From positions 1 through 64,000 of the forward strand of contig NZ_QKRB01000046.1 of assembly GCF_003233845.1 (NCBI RefSeq): a stretch of DNA of 64,000 nt, in the 5' to 3' direction. Under the pieces are notes generated by a model. The model saw only the letters and a program-made list of their open reading frames with translations. It searched no databases and was not told the DNA's origin. Positions 17,668-26,754 of this stretch are shown here, piece by piece; the stretch's first letter is position 1, and the number at the start of each line of letters is the position of its first letter. This stretch comes from Paenibacillus sambharensis (lineage in GTDB: Bacteria; Bacillota; Bacilli; Paenibacillales; Paenibacillaceae). Both the position numbers and the translations under genes were made by a program.

Positions 17668-17784
17668 ACGCGTCTAAGCCACTGCTGCCTGTCAGGCAGA
17701 GTCAAGCGCAGCCTGTGCAGCAGCATGCAGCCGTACCGGTCCTGTTCGATCAGAAATAACTCTCATAATATAACGGATGTGAAA

Positions 17785-17817
17785 GCGGTCGGCCAGGAGC
17801 CTATTCCTGACCGGCCG
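17785..17817 (+). terminator. Probable terminator after the carboxypeptidase gene
   Basis: The 13-bp stem GCGGTCGGCCAGGA with TCCTGACCGGCCG has one mismatch and one wobble. The T run after it is weak. Confidence 0.45.
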
Positions 17818-18297
17818 TTTGCCGTTTCCCGGGTTCAATGCCGCTCACTGGAGCAGCAGCTCTCGTTTCACGTAATGGAACCCGGACTCTCCCGCTGCCC
17901 ACCCTGGTATGTTTAACGAATCCTAGACACGTTAATTGCCATAAATCGAAGCCTGCTCAATTGTAACGATTTTCAGCAACGCTAATCGGGGATTTTCGGT
18001 GAATTACTGGTTTATCAGAGTAATAACGGTGCTCAGATTCGTCCCTCGTATTTCAGGAGATTTCTCACGAAACGCTCACTCATTAACAACGTTTAAGAAT
18101 CATAAGTACTGGAAGTTAAGCGGGTCCAATAGCTCTCTTTCATTATACGGACTTGAGATTTAATGAAATCGGCATTCTTTGTTAACATGTTTGCTTTGAT
18201 ATGTTATTGGAAGATCCGTGCAGTTGAAGGTAGAAAAGCAGTTTACAACATACTACCAGTAAAATCTGCGAATGTAACAGTTAAATAATGATATTAT

Positions 18298-18329
18298 AAT
18301 AAAGCTTTCAATTGACTGACAGCTTTATT
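18298..18329. repeat. Perfect 9-bp inverted repeat before the orphan gene
   Basis: AATAAAGCT and AGCTTTATT are separated by 14 bases and end about 18 bases before the ATG, just upstream of GGAGTG. It could be an operator or a leader hairpin. Confidence 0.55.
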
Positions 18330-18346
18330 TAATGGAGTGATAACGA

Positions 18347-19039
18347 ATGGATTGGTTTAACAGAATTGAAAAAAGCAACTTAATAATGCCACACGAAGCG
18401 CAACCAGACTTTCAAATCGTAAAAATCCAAGCATCTGAATTCAAAACACCTAATGATCTTGCAAACAATATCATTCTTCAATGGATTGTTTGCCCTTTCT
18501 TACTAGACATTGATGGAGTATGTTTTCAAATCCCGATTTACTCTAACAATATGTATGAGTATTTATCGGACACTATCTTATGTAATTTTTCAAAAATACA
18601 GGGTATATATGAAGATGGCATTATGACAACAATAAGTTTAAATAAACTTAACTCAGAATCAGAACTGTATTACAAAAAACACCTTCTCGAATTAGGCCTC
18701 ATTAGTCCAGTTGTAAAAGAGTTTTATATGAAAGAGAATACCCCCCTATCTCTCAATGTCGAGATTAATACCGAGAATATTGAATTAGACATTGAGAAGT
18801 TTCGGAAACGACTGCATGTTCCCGAAGACTCTTTAAGAATTTCAAGTGAACTTTGGGATTTTTTTGTGGACACTCACATTTCAAAAGAGGGCAATATTAT
18901 TTTATCACCCATACACTGGACGTTTAATAATGATATATTAACATCCCCTACACTTGAGTATTTCTCAAGATATGCCAATAGAATTATTTTAACTATAAAT
19001 AAAAACAACTCTCATATCCGTGCAATAGAGTTGAGTTGA
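18347..19039 (+). CDS. AT-rich orphan protein, 230 residues
   Basis: I do not recognise a family. ATG 18347 has GGAGTG well placed, and codon use is strongly AT-biased against its GC-richer neighbours, a sign of horizontal acquisition. The protein is soluble-looking with no signal peptide or membrane segment. It is acidic in the middle (VEINTENIELDIEKFRKRL) and has alternating beta-type stretches, compatible with a globular cytoplasmic protein. Both neighbours are ordinary chromosomal genes, so it appears as a single-gene insertion. Size and composition would suit an immunity or anti-phage protein, but nothing in the sequence shows that. Confidence 0.7.
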   Translation: MDWFNRIEKSNLIMPHEAQPDFQIVKIQASEFKTPNDLANNIILQWIVCPFLLDIDGVCFQIPIYSNNMYEYLSDTILCNFSKIQGIYEDGIMTTISLNKLNSESELYYKKHLLELGLISPVVKEFYMKENTPLSLNVEINTENIELDIEKFRKRLHVPEDSLRISSELWDFFVDTHISKEGNIILSPIHWTFNNDILTSPTLEYFSRYANRIILTINKNNSHIRAIELS

Positions 19040-19083
19040 AGCTCTTGATATCCCGCACCTTGCTTTTCGTTCCCATTAAGCGC

Positions 19084-19128
19084 AAAAAAACTGCCCGGAA
19101 AGTCCCAGCGACTTTAACCGGACAGTTT
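19084..19128 (-). terminator. Terminator after the S41 protease gene
   Basis: Minus strand: AAACTG-CCGG-AAAGTC pairs with GACTTT-CCGG-CAGTTT, followed by seven T. Confidence 0.8.
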
Positions 19129-19237
19129 AATTAATTCTATCTGGAAAATCAACTCCGTGCGGTCAGCCGCAAAAACTTGCCGCTGGGCTTAGTTGCCCTT
19201 CAGGCAAATTCACAACCGAGAACCGCAGTTCACCGGC

Positions 19238-20674
19238 TTAACGGACTGCAGCAGCAAGCTCCTGACGGAGCGCCTGCAGCCCTTCCCTCATCTGCGGATC
19301 ATCGGACTGCACCTTCTCTCTCAGCCGCTCCATCAGACGGAAAGCCGTTCGGCCGGTAATTGTGCCTGTCGGGGCAATCCGCTCGGCTTCCTGGAAACGT
19401 TTGACAGCGGAGGCAGTCCGTTCATCGTAGATACCTTCGGCTTTGCCCGTGCTGTAGCCCAGTGCTTCAAGCATTTGCTCCGCTGTCTGCACGCTCTGGC
19501 CATAGCTGCCCGTCTTCTGCACCTCATCGGTCGGCAGGGCCGGCAGTCTTGCATACTCCGGCATCTTAACCTCCTGATCAGGAGCGATGCCCTGCTCGTG
19601 AATCCAATTGCCGCTTGGTGTACGCCACTGCGAAGCCGTCAGCTTCAGTACGGAGCCGTCCTTGAACTGCTGGAAGGTCTGTACGATTCCCTTGCCGAAG
19701 GACTTGACCCCAACCAGCTTAGCGCCTGCAGAATCACGAAGCGCAGCGGCCAGCACTTCCGATGAGCTTGCCGAGCCTTCGTCAATCAGGACAACAATCG
19801 GCAGCGTCCAAGGCTTCTTCTGCTCCGAGCGGTAGGTAATTTCCTTCCGATCATTCTTATAGACCACCTGCAGGATCACTTTGTCCTTCGGAATAAGCCG
19901 GTTAGCGATTTCGATCGTCGGGTTAACCAGTCCGCCCGGATTCATCCTCAGATCAATCATTAGGCCTTTCATTCCCTGCTCCAGAAGGCGGTCTACCGCC
20001 TCATTAAATTCTACATCCGTCTTCTCTGCGAAGCGGGAGATTTGCACAACGCCAATTCCATCCTCAAGCAGCTCGGAAGTGACCGTGCGAACCGGAACAC
20101 TAGCACGCGTAAGCGATACCTCGAATGGTTCCGCCAGTCCGCTTCGGCGGATTGTCAGCTTGACCTTCGTACCCGCCTCGCCTCGCGTCAGCTTGATCAG
20201 ATCGTTCATCGTACGGCCTTTCGTCTCCTTGCCATCGACCGCTATAATGACATCGTCCTTAAGCAGACCTGCCTTCTCGGCCGGTGCTCCCTTAATGGCG
20301 GAATTAATGACGAATTCGCCGTCTTCCTCGCGAATCTCCACGCCAATCCCCACAATATGATCCTCATAGCGCTGAACGTAGCTGATGCCCTCTTCTCCAG
20401 TATAATAGACGGAATAAGGGTCTCCCAGTGAATCAGTCATTCCTTCGGCTGCCCCGTGGATCAGATCGGTCCCCTCCGCCCCGTCCAGATAATCAGACAT
20501 AATCTCCTTATAGGTTCGATCCAGATTGGCGAAAGCCGGATCCTTCAGCATCGGATAACGGTATTCCATCCACCAGCGTCCACCCGCGAACCCGGCCACT
20601 CCGGCCGCCAGCAAACCGACGATCACGAGCAGTCTAAACCGCCGCCGCCTTGCCTCGGTCGTTGTCGAATACAT
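19238..20674 (-). CDS. S41 family carboxyl-terminal processing protease (CtpA/CtpB type)
   Basis: Membrane-anchored serine protease that cleaves regulatory membrane or envelope proteins. Domains in order: short cytoplasmic tail, one membrane helix (LLVIVGLLAAGVAGFAG), an N-terminal helical region, a PDZ domain (IGVEIREEDGEFVINSAIKG), the S41 domain with the catalytic serine in DEGSASSSEV and lysine in VKSFGKGIVQ, and a C-terminal peptidoglycan-binding repeat (EALGYSTGKAEGIYDERT). CtpB of Bacillus triggers SigK activation in sporulation by cutting SpoIVFA; that role is possible here. GAGGAG is optimally spaced from ATG 20674, so the longer frame to 20719 was trimmed. Confidence 0.92.
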   Translation of the reverse strand: MYSTTTEARRRRFRLLVIVGLLAAGVAGFAGGRWWMEYRYPMLKDPAFANLDRTYKEIMSDYLDGAEGTDLIHGAAEGMTDSLGDPYSVYYTGEEGISYVQRYEDHIVGIGVEIREEDGEFVINSAIKGAPAEKAGLLKDDVIIAVDGKETKGRTMNDLIKLTRGEAGTKVKLTIRRSGLAEPFEVSLTRASVPVRTVTSELLEDGIGVVQISRFAEKTDVEFNEAVDRLLEQGMKGLMIDLRMNPGGLVNPTIEIANRLIPKDKVILQVVYKNDRKEITYRSEQKKPWTLPIVVLIDEGSASSSEVLAAALRDSAGAKLVGVKSFGKGIVQTFQQFKDGSVLKLTASQWRTPSGNWIHEQGIAPDQEVKMPEYARLPALPTDEVQKTGSYGQSVQTAEQMLEALGYSTGKAEGIYDERTASAVKRFQEAERIAPTGTITGRTAFRLMERLREKVQSDDPQMREGLQALRQELAAAVR

Positions 20675-20873
20675 GCTCATCTCCTCGTTTCCACCCCGTA
20701 ATGTCCGCTCATCCTTCATCAGACAGCCCGCACACTCTCTAGTCGGGCACTAACAAACCGTTGGCTTGCTGTACAAGCACATAACAAGATTGTATGCTCA
20801 GTATCCTTCAGCTAGAAGCGCATCAGCCGCATTGATCCCGCCCCGGATACTATCCCAAAAACAGAATCGCCCG

Positions 20874-21716
20874 CTAGGCCCAGGCTTGCGCGGCCTTGAT
20901 TATATCATCCGCCTGCCCGGCTCCGGCCGGAACAACCGCTGCTGCTGAGTATGGGCGGCGAAGCATATCAGCAATAGCAGCCGCAGGCATAATGGTCTCA
21001 TCCTGCTTGTCCGGCTGCTCCAGCTCATTCGCATTTCTGCCGTCCACTAGCTCCTGCAGCAGCTGGGATGCCGAAACTACGCCTGAGCCAGCCTGCAGCA
21101 GGACCGGCAGCTTGTGCTCGATGAGCCAAGCCTCGTCCGCTTCTCCAATTGGTCTCGAGCCCGCTGCGTACTCCGCTTCCACAGACAAGCTTGCACAAGA
21201 GAAGCCCTGCACACCCGAGCGCTCAGCGTGGCGCGCAGCCTCTCGCAGTCTTTCCATACTCCAGCCGTGAGCGCCGAACGCCCGGCAGTATCCTTTTTGC
21301 CGCAGTGCATTCATTCCTTCCAGTATATAGCCGACATGCACGTTCGGATCATCTCCCTCCAGCAGGTAGAGATCCATTGCTTCACCCTCAACCAGCTCCA
21401 GGCTGTGCAGCAGCCGCCGTTCCAGCACTGTCTTGCGCATCCGGGGACCTGCATCGACCTCACCGCTCCCCATACCGATCCAGATCAGGCCATCCCTGTC
21501 TTGACCCAGGTCCTTCATCCACTGACCCAGCAGGCGGATGGTCTGATCCTCCGCATCCGGACTGATCATCACTGCATGACCGCCCAGCGCCCAATAATCA
21601 TCCAGCAGGCTCTTCATATCCTTCAGATCCCCGCTAATCTGAGCCCCTAATGCTCCCACTGCAGGCAGCACAGCGGGCAGCTGTATCGAAAGACCGTTGA
21701 TCGGCCAGTCATTCAT
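20874..21716 (-). CDS. Divergent aldo/keto-reductase-like protein lacking the catalytic tetrad
   Basis: A 280-residue protein whose middle follows the aldo/keto reductase pattern: LLDDYWALGGHAVMISPDAEDQ, LERRLLHSLELVEGEAMDLYLLEGDDPNV, ILEGMNALRQKGYCRAFGAHGWS and a GFSCASLSVE strand. The residues that should be catalytic are replaced. The Asp of the DTA/Y motif is missing (MISPDAED), the lysine strand reads IWIGMGSG, and the LLH histidine is Glu (YLLEG). The usual NADP-binding GxGxxSP-like end is also weak. It may be a pseudoenzyme or binding protein. It is monocistronic with ordinary codon use. Confidence 0.65.
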   Translation of the reverse strand: MNDWPINGLSIQLPAVLPAVGALGAQISGDLKDMKSLLDDYWALGGHAVMISPDAEDQTIRLLGQWMKDLGQDRDGLIWIGMGSGEVDAGPRMRKTVLERRLLHSLELVEGEAMDLYLLEGDDPNVHVGYILEGMNALRQKGYCRAFGAHGWSMERLREAARHAERSGVQGFSCASLSVEAEYAAGSRPIGEADEAWLIEHKLPVLLQAGSGVVSASQLLQELVDGRNANELEQPDKQDETIMPAAAIADMLRRPYSAAAVVPAGAGQADDIIKAAQAWA

Positions 21717-21854
21717 AGGTCATCCCCCTCTTCGTCTATCGTTCATTATAATCCAACTGGATGCCGGATGAAATCATCCTGCATCTCTGCAAAGCTAGGA
21801 GCTTCCCTCTATGTCATAACTATTGTTAAGTGTCCTGCATTCCCCACGCTCCCC

Positions 21855-21883
21855 TTGTCCAGGTCCGCCTTTTCCGCTACAAT
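21855..21883 (+). promoter_or_regulatory. SigA-type promoter of the HAD phosphatase gene
   Basis: TTGTCC, exactly 17 bases, TACAAT, located 60 bases before the start codon. Confidence 0.6.
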
Positions 21884-21942
21884 CAAGGCTATATGCCTGA
21901 TCGTAACGAATAGAAGAGAATGATAAGGAGTGGAGCAAACCG

Positions 21943-22752
21943 ATGTATAAGTTGATTGCGATCGACTGTGACGATACACTGCTGAATGATGATGTCCAGG
22001 TTACCGAAGCCACCAAGCAGGCGCTCGCCGCCGCTATCGCGAAAGGGGTTACCGTTACACTGGCAACTGGCCGAATGTTCGCCTCCGCCCAGCAGATTGC
22101 ACGCCAGATTGAGCTGAACGTGCCGATTATCACCTACCAGGGCTCCCTGGTAAAGAACCTGATCGACGAACGGGTGCTGTATGAACGCAGCGTGCCGACT
22201 GATGCCGCGCAGCAGATCTTCGAATACTGCGAGCAGAAGGGGCTGCACCTGCAGCTGTATATACGTGACGAGCTGTACACCACCGAGGAGAACGACAAGG
22301 TGAAGGGCTACTCGAAGCTCTCCAATGTTCCTTACAAGGTTCAGCCCGACTATACCAAGCTGCTGCTCGAGCCGCTTACCAAAATGCTGATCATCGACGA
22401 CCCCGATCTGCTCGATACAGTCGCAGAAGAGCTGCGCGCCATCGTCGGCGACCGTGTACACATCACCAAGTCCAAAGCGCATTATCTGGAGTTCATGCAT
22501 AAGGAAGGCACCAAGGGACATGCCGTTGCCTTCATGGCCGAACTGATCGGCTGCTCAATGGATGAAGTCATTGCAATCGGCGATGCATGGAATGACCGTG
22601 AGATGCTGGAGGTGGCCGGCCTTGGCGTCGCAATGGCAAATTCAGTTCCAGCGCTCAAGGAGATCGCCGACTATATTACCTTAAGCAACAATGAGGATGG
22701 CGTCCGTCATGTGATTGAGAAATTCATCCTGAACGCGGACAGCCAAGTTTAA
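21943..22752 (+). CDS. Cof-type HAD superfamily phosphatase
   Basis: Cytoplasmic haloacid dehalogenase-fold phosphatase of the Cof/YwpJ type (type IIB cap). Motif I is IAIDCDDTLLNDD, motif II lies in VTLATGRMFASAQQIA, the cap runs from about residue 85 to 190, motif III is the Lys of HKEGTKGHAV, and motif IV is IAIGDAWNDREML. AAGGAGTGG precedes the ATG. Members dephosphorylate sugar phosphates or cofactors such as FMN and PLP; the substrate cannot be told. Confidence 0.92.
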   Translation: MYKLIAIDCDDTLLNDDVQVTEATKQALAAAIAKGVTVTLATGRMFASAQQIARQIELNVPIITYQGSLVKNLIDERVLYERSVPTDAAQQIFEYCEQKGLHLQLYIRDELYTTEENDKVKGYSKLSNVPYKVQPDYTKLLLEPLTKMLIIDDPDLLDTVAEELRAIVGDRVHITKSKAHYLEFMHKEGTKGHAVAFMAELIGCSMDEVIAIGDAWNDREMLEVAGLGVAMANSVPALKEIADYITLSNNEDGVRHVIEKFILNADSQV

Positions 22753-22758
22753 TCGAAC

Positions 22759-22803
22759 AAGGGCTGCATACGAGTCACGCGACTCATGTGCAGCCCTTTT
22801 TTT
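22759..22803 (+). terminator. Terminator after the HAD phosphatase gene
   Basis: GGGCTGCA with TGCAGCCC and an inner GAGTC/GACTC stem, followed by seven T. Confidence 0.85.
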
Positions 22804-22834
22804 CGGGTGGATACTCACCTAGTGCTCCTGTGTC

Positions 22835-23959
22835 TTAAATACCCGCCAGCACCTGATACCAGATGCCCCGCTTCGAGTAGAGTTCCTCACGCACCTTGGA
22901 CCAGCCGCCCAGGTACCCGATATCAAACAAGCCGGCCGGCTCGATAAACTGTCCCTTCACTTCCTCGGCGACCTCCGGATTCGTTGGACGGAAACCATGC
23001 TTTGTAAACACACGCTGAGCTTCCGCCGAGCCAAGAAACTCGACGAACGCTTCCGCTACCTCACGCGAGCCGTGATCATCCACGTTCGTATCAACCACCG
23101 CAGCCGGATTCTGAATCAGGATCGTGTGCTCGGGCACCACGATATCATACGCTACGCCTTGATTGATACGCGCAATCAGCTCGTTCTCATAAGTAACGAT
23201 GACATCGCCTACGCCGTATTCGAAGGCTGCCATGGAAGCACGGCCGCTCTTGTCAAGCGACTCCACGTTCGCATGAATATCAGCAAGAAACTGCTTGGCG
23301 AACGCAGGGTCAGGCTGACCAGTGCGCTCTTCCGAGATTCGCAGTCCTGCACCATAGATGGCATTGATATCCCATTGCGCTCCGCCCGACGTCTTCGGGT
23401 TCGGATAGAGCACTTTAACGCCTTCCTTGGTCAGATCTTCCCAATCCTGAATTCCAAGCGGATTACCATCCCGGGTTCCCATGACCACAATAGAATTCGT
23501 AATCATTCCTTCATAAACCCGGTCCCGCCAGTCATGCGTAATCATTCCGGCCTTCACAATCTTATCAATATCGGTCTCCATCGCCAGCACGGCAACATCT
23601 GCTTCAAAGCCGCCGACAATCGACCTCGCTTGCGTACCAGAGGCCTCATAGGACTCCTGGAACGTCACAAGCTGCCCGGTCTCCTGCTTCCACTTCTCCT
23701 GGAACATCGGCAGCAGCTCGGCAAAAGCATCCTTAACGACGGAATAAGCGCCAATAACCAGCGTCACGTCCCCCTGGGCGGGAGCAGAGCTAGGATCGGT
23801 TCCCTCCTCCTCCGCGGGCCCGGCGCAGGCAGCGCTGAGCAGCAGCAGAAGGACAGCCATGGTACCGAATATGGAGCGCCAGAGCACCGAGCTTCTCCCG
23901 GACCCTGCAAACTGTGTGCTCCGCCCGCGCTTACGCGCCGAAGATGTGTATAATTTCAT
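22835..23959 (-). CDS. Sulfate/thiosulfate ABC transporter substrate-binding lipoprotein
   Basis: Extracytoplasmic receptor that delivers sulfate to the CysTWA complex. An N-terminal basic stretch and hydrophobic core end in LSAAC, a plausible lipobox, after a rather long n-region. The mature part has the family blocks LVIGAYSVVKDAFAELLPMF, FQESYEASGTQARSI, DVAVLAMETDIDKI, LYPNPKTSGGAQWD and the late VVPEHTILIQNPAAVVD. It is the last gene of the operon, 23 bases after cysA, whereas in many bacteria the receptor gene comes first. The Shine-Dalgarno is weak, so the exact start is less certain. Confidence 0.92.
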   Translation of the reverse strand: MKLYTSSARKRGRSTQFAGSGRSSVLWRSIFGTMAVLLLLLSAACAGPAEEEGTDPSSAPAQGDVTLVIGAYSVVKDAFAELLPMFQEKWKQETGQLVTFQESYEASGTQARSIVGGFEADVAVLAMETDIDKIVKAGMITHDWRDRVYEGMITNSIVVMGTRDGNPLGIQDWEDLTKEGVKVLYPNPKTSGGAQWDINAIYGAGLRISEERTGQPDPAFAKQFLADIHANVESLDKSGRASMAAFEYGVGDVIVTYENELIARINQGVAYDIVVPEHTILIQNPAAVVDTNVDDHGSREVAEAFVEFLGSAEAQRVFTKHGFRPTNPEVAEEVKGQFIEPAGLFDIGYLGGWSKVREELYSKRGIWYQVLAGI

Positions 23960-23982
23960 CGTTCACACAACGCTTTCTGCAT

Positions 23983-25047
23983 TTAGATATGAATGGGCAT
24001 TGGGTCTTCCTTCAGCCTGTTCTCCATCATCCAGCTGTCGCTCTGGTTGAACATATAGGCGCGATGCACCAGCACACGCACTTCATCACCCGGATGCAGC
24101 ATTTCCTTCTCCAGGGAGCGGTAGGTAATCAGCGTAACATTACCGACTTCCACCTCAACCATCCACTCACTGCCGCGAAAATGAACATGCTTGATCTTTC
24201 CCTGCTCCGTTGCAGACTGCAGGCGGAATTCGCTAGGATTACCGACTTCAATAAATTCCGGACGGATTAGAGCCTGTGCTCCCGGCCAGCCGGCCGCCTC
24301 TTCAAATCCCTTTAGCTTGGACACATCTTCCACAATCGTCGATTCGCCTATGAAGCTTGCCACAAACTGTGTTTGCGGACTTTTATAGATATCCCAAGGC
24401 GAGCCCTTTTGCTCCAGACGGCCTTTGTTAATAATCATGATCTCATCCGCTACCTCAATCGCCTCATCCTGGTCGTGGGTCACGAAGATCGAAGTAATGC
24501 CGACACGCTCGATCATTTCCTTTAGCCATGTCCGAAGCTCCTGCCTGATCTTCGCATCAATAGCCGCGAAAGGCTCATCAAGGAGCAGCAGCTGCGGCTC
24601 CGGCGCAAGCGCACGGGCAAACGCCACACGCTGGCGCTGTCCCCCGGACAGCTGATGCGGATAACGGTGCTCAAATCCCTTGAGGCCTGTCAGCTCCACC
24701 AGCTCCATAACCCGGTCACGAATCTGGCTCTTCGAGAACTTCTTGATCTTCAGGCCGAAAGCGACATTGTCATAGACGGTCATATGCTTGAACAGCGCAT
24801 AATTCTGAAAGACAAAGCCTATGCCCCGCTCCTGCGGAGGAAGATCATTTACCCGCTTGCCGTGAAACACAATATCACCGGAGGAAGGCGTTTCAAGCCC
24901 GGCGAGCATACGCAGAATGGACGTTTTACCGCCGCCGCTTGGGCCAAGCAGGCCGATCAGATGGCCTTTCTCAATCGAGAAGCTGACATCCCGCACCGCA
25001 TGAAAATCACCAAAAGACTTGTTTAACCCGCTGACTTCGATATGCAT
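23983..25047 (-). CDS. cysA: Sulfate ABC transporter ATP-binding protein
   Basis: Energises sulfate import. Walker A is GPSGGGKTS, the ABC signature LSGGQRQRVAFARAL, Walker B LLLLDEPFAAID and the switch histidine in FVTHDQDEA. After the ABC domain (to about residue 235) a TOBE-like regulatory region follows (EVEVGNVTLITYRSLEKE). It lies 3 bases after cysW and is clearly cotranscribed. Confidence 0.94.
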   Translation of the reverse strand: MHIEVSGLNKSFGDFHAVRDVSFSIEKGHLIGLLGPSGGGKTSILRMLAGLETPSSGDIVFHGKRVNDLPPQERGIGFVFQNYALFKHMTVYDNVAFGLKIKKFSKSQIRDRVMELVELTGLKGFEHRYPHQLSGGQRQRVAFARALAPEPQLLLLDEPFAAIDAKIRQELRTWLKEMIERVGITSIFVTHDQDEAIEVADEIMIINKGRLEQKGSPWDIYKSPQTQFVASFIGESTIVEDVSKLKGFEEAAGWPGAQALIRPEFIEVGNPSEFRLQSATEQGKIKHVHFRGSEWMVEVEVGNVTLITYRSLEKEMLHPGDEVRVLVHRAYMFNQSDSWMMENRLKEDPMPIHI

Positions 25048-25050
25048 GGC

Positions 25051-25848
25051 TTAGTGCACTTCCTTTCGCTTCTTTGCCCACTCCATCAGGAGAAGCAAAC
25101 CGATTGATATAGCGGCCAACACAAGCGCGACGCTGTTGGCGGCGACAATATTGAAATTCTCAACGTCTTGATATACAAGCGTCGTTGCCGTCTGGGTTTT
25201 GTTAATAATATTCCCCGATACGACAAGTACAGCACCAAATTCGCCCATTGATCTTGCAACGGTAAGCACCACGCCATAGATCACGCCCCAGCGGATCGAC
25301 GGCCAGGTGACATGCCAGAAGGTATACCACGGGTAAGCGCCAAGCGTTGACGCCGCTTCCTCCTGCTGCGCACCAATTTCCTGCAGGACCGGCATGACTT
25401 CCCTGACCATCATCGGAAACGTGACGAACAGCGTCGCAATCACCATACCCGGCATCGCATAAACTACTTTAAAACCGATATCTTCGAAGAATGTTCCGAT
25501 CACCGTATTCGGACCAAGCAGCAGCACAATCATCAGGCCCCCGATAACCGGCGATACCGCGAAGGGCAAATCAACGATGCTGTTAAGCAGCTGCTTCATC
25601 CGGCGGCCAAGCCAGGTTGCCCGTACAAGGTAGAGAGCAAGCATAACACCGAATAAAGTATTAAGTGCTGTAACAATAATAACAATCAAGAATGTCATCC
25701 ACAGCGCATGCAGCGATTGCGGACGGGTCAGCGCTTCAACAAAGCCAGCCCAGCCATCTGCCCAAGATCCGGAGAAGATCCCCATAAGCGGCGCAATCAG
25801 CAGCACCAGGAACACGGCATAGGTAAGCGGAATCCATAGCTTCTTCAT
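25051..25848 (-). CDS. cysW: Sulfate ABC transporter permease CysW
   Basis: Second permease subunit, 265 residues with six membrane helices. The EAA loop that contacts the ATPase reads EEAASTLGAYPWYTFWHVTWPSI. The ATG overlaps the cysT stop by four bases (ATGA), showing translational coupling. Confidence 0.93.
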   Translation of the reverse strand: MKKLWIPLTYAVFLVLLIAPLMGIFSGSWADGWAGFVEALTRPQSLHALWMTFLIVIIVTALNTLFGVMLALYLVRATWLGRRMKQLLNSIVDLPFAVSPVIGGLMIVLLLGPNTVIGTFFEDIGFKVVYAMPGMVIATLFVTFPMMVREVMPVLQEIGAQQEEAASTLGAYPWYTFWHVTWPSIRWGVIYGVVLTVARSMGEFGAVLVVSGNIINKTQTATTLVYQDVENFNIVAANSVALVLAAISIGLLLLMEWAKKRKEVH

Positions 25849-26660
25849 ACGCCTGACCTCCTCGACTGAATCACATTAAGGACCCAGAGAATGAGGAAGG
25901 ACAGTGTCAGCAAAATGATCGAGACCGCCGCAGCACCCTGCGGATTGTCGCTCTCCACTTCACCGAAGATATAGACCGAAGCAATCAAGGTCTTGCCGGG
26001 AATGTTGCCCGCAACAAGCACGACCGCTCCAAACTCTGCCAGCCCGCGGGAGAATGCAAGCATAGCCCCGCTCAATATTCCAGGCAGCATAGTCGGAAAT
26101 ATAACCTGCAGGAATGTCTTGGCCTTGGATGCCCCAAGCGTGTATGCCGCCTCTTCCTCGGCCTTATCCATCTCCTCCAGCAGCGGCTGTACCGCCCGGA
26201 TAACGAACGGGAAGGTGACGAACAGCATTGCTATGACGATCGCCGGTTCGTGGAATACAATCTCGATACCAAGCCTCTGTGCGATGTCGCCGACGAAGCT
26301 GCCGGGACCAAGCAGCAGCAGAATCATCAGCCCGCCTACTGCCGTTGGCAGAGCGAAGGGCAGATCGACCAGACTGTTGAGAATGCGTCTTCCGAAGAAT
26401 CTGTAACGGATAAGCACCCAGCCGATCATGGTTCCGATCAATACGTTGATGACCGTTGCTATGAGGGCCAGCCGAATCGTCAGGAGGACGGCTTTCCAGG
26501 CCAGAGGATCGCTTATGCTTTCCCAGAATGGCGCCCACCCCAGTGAGAACGATTGTGTGTAGACGCCGAGTATCGGCAGCACGATCAGAATAATAAAATA
26601 GAGCATTATGGCGCTTCTGAAGCCGAAGCTCCACCACCGGCTGCGCAGCATGTAGTTCAC
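25845..26660 (-). CDS. cysT: Sulfate ABC transporter permease CysT
   Basis: First permease subunit and first gene of the operon. Six membrane helices; the EAA loop reads EEEAAYTLGASKAKTFLQVIFPTML; DLPFALPTAVGGLMI is a typical permease block. The frame is open to a TTG at 26699, but GGGAGG is spaced 10 bases from a GTG at 26660, which I prefer. A promoter and an operator-like dyad lie about 65-125 bases upstream. The upstream region shows no SAM riboswitch. Confidence 0.92.
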   Translation of the reverse strand: MNYMLRSRWWSFGFRSAIMLYFIILIVLPILGVYTQSFSLGWAPFWESISDPLAWKAVLLTIRLALIATVINVLIGTMIGWVLIRYRFFGRRILNSLVDLPFALPTAVGGLMILLLLGPGSFVGDIAQRLGIEIVFHEPAIVIAMLFVTFPFVIRAVQPLLEEMDKAEEEAAYTLGASKAKTFLQVIFPTMLPGILSGAMLAFSRGLAEFGAVVLVAGNIPGKTLIASVYIFGEVESDNPQGAAAVSIILLTLSFLILWVLNVIQSRRSGV

Positions 26661-26724
26661 GAAATTCTTACCTCCCAGACCTTCGGTATATCCGATCAAC
26701 CTGCTAATGTTATAACTGGCTTTT

Positions 26725-26751
26725 TAATTCCTATTATTTTACTAGGTATTA
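26725..26751. promoter_or_regulatory. Operator-like dyad at the sulfate operon start site
   Basis: TAATTCCTA and TAGGTATTA are separated by 9 bases; eight of nine arm positions pair. It lies immediately downstream of the -10 hexamer, over the expected transcription start. GGAATT is a feature of CymR sites, the cysteine repressor of Bacillus, but the regulator is not identified. Confidence 0.5.
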
Positions 26752-26754
26752 TTT

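Larger units (their letters stand above)
17668..18346. other. 679-base gap without a convincing gene
   Basis: It begins with a hairpin (17785-17817) that may end the carboxypeptidase transcript. From about 17,930 the base composition turns AT-rich and stays so through the following orphan gene. The only frame of note (17725-17916) has no Shine-Dalgarno or family likeness. The last 50 bases hold a perfect 9-bp inverted repeat just before the next gene. Confidence 0.6.

Noticed and set aside
17599-17760. A frameshift that truncated the carboxypeptidase C-terminus, since Gln-rich sequence continues after the stop in another frame
   Set aside because: The downstream frame is interrupted by a stop before the Gln-rich part, and low-complexity tails drift easily; evidence is too weak.
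17725-17916. 63-codon frame in the gap after the carboxypeptidase gene
   Set aside because: No Shine-Dalgarno, no likeness to any family, and it overlaps a probable terminator hairpin.
22997-23953. Plus-strand frame opposite the sulfate-binding protein gene
   Set aside because: Antisense shadow; no ribosome site or domain.
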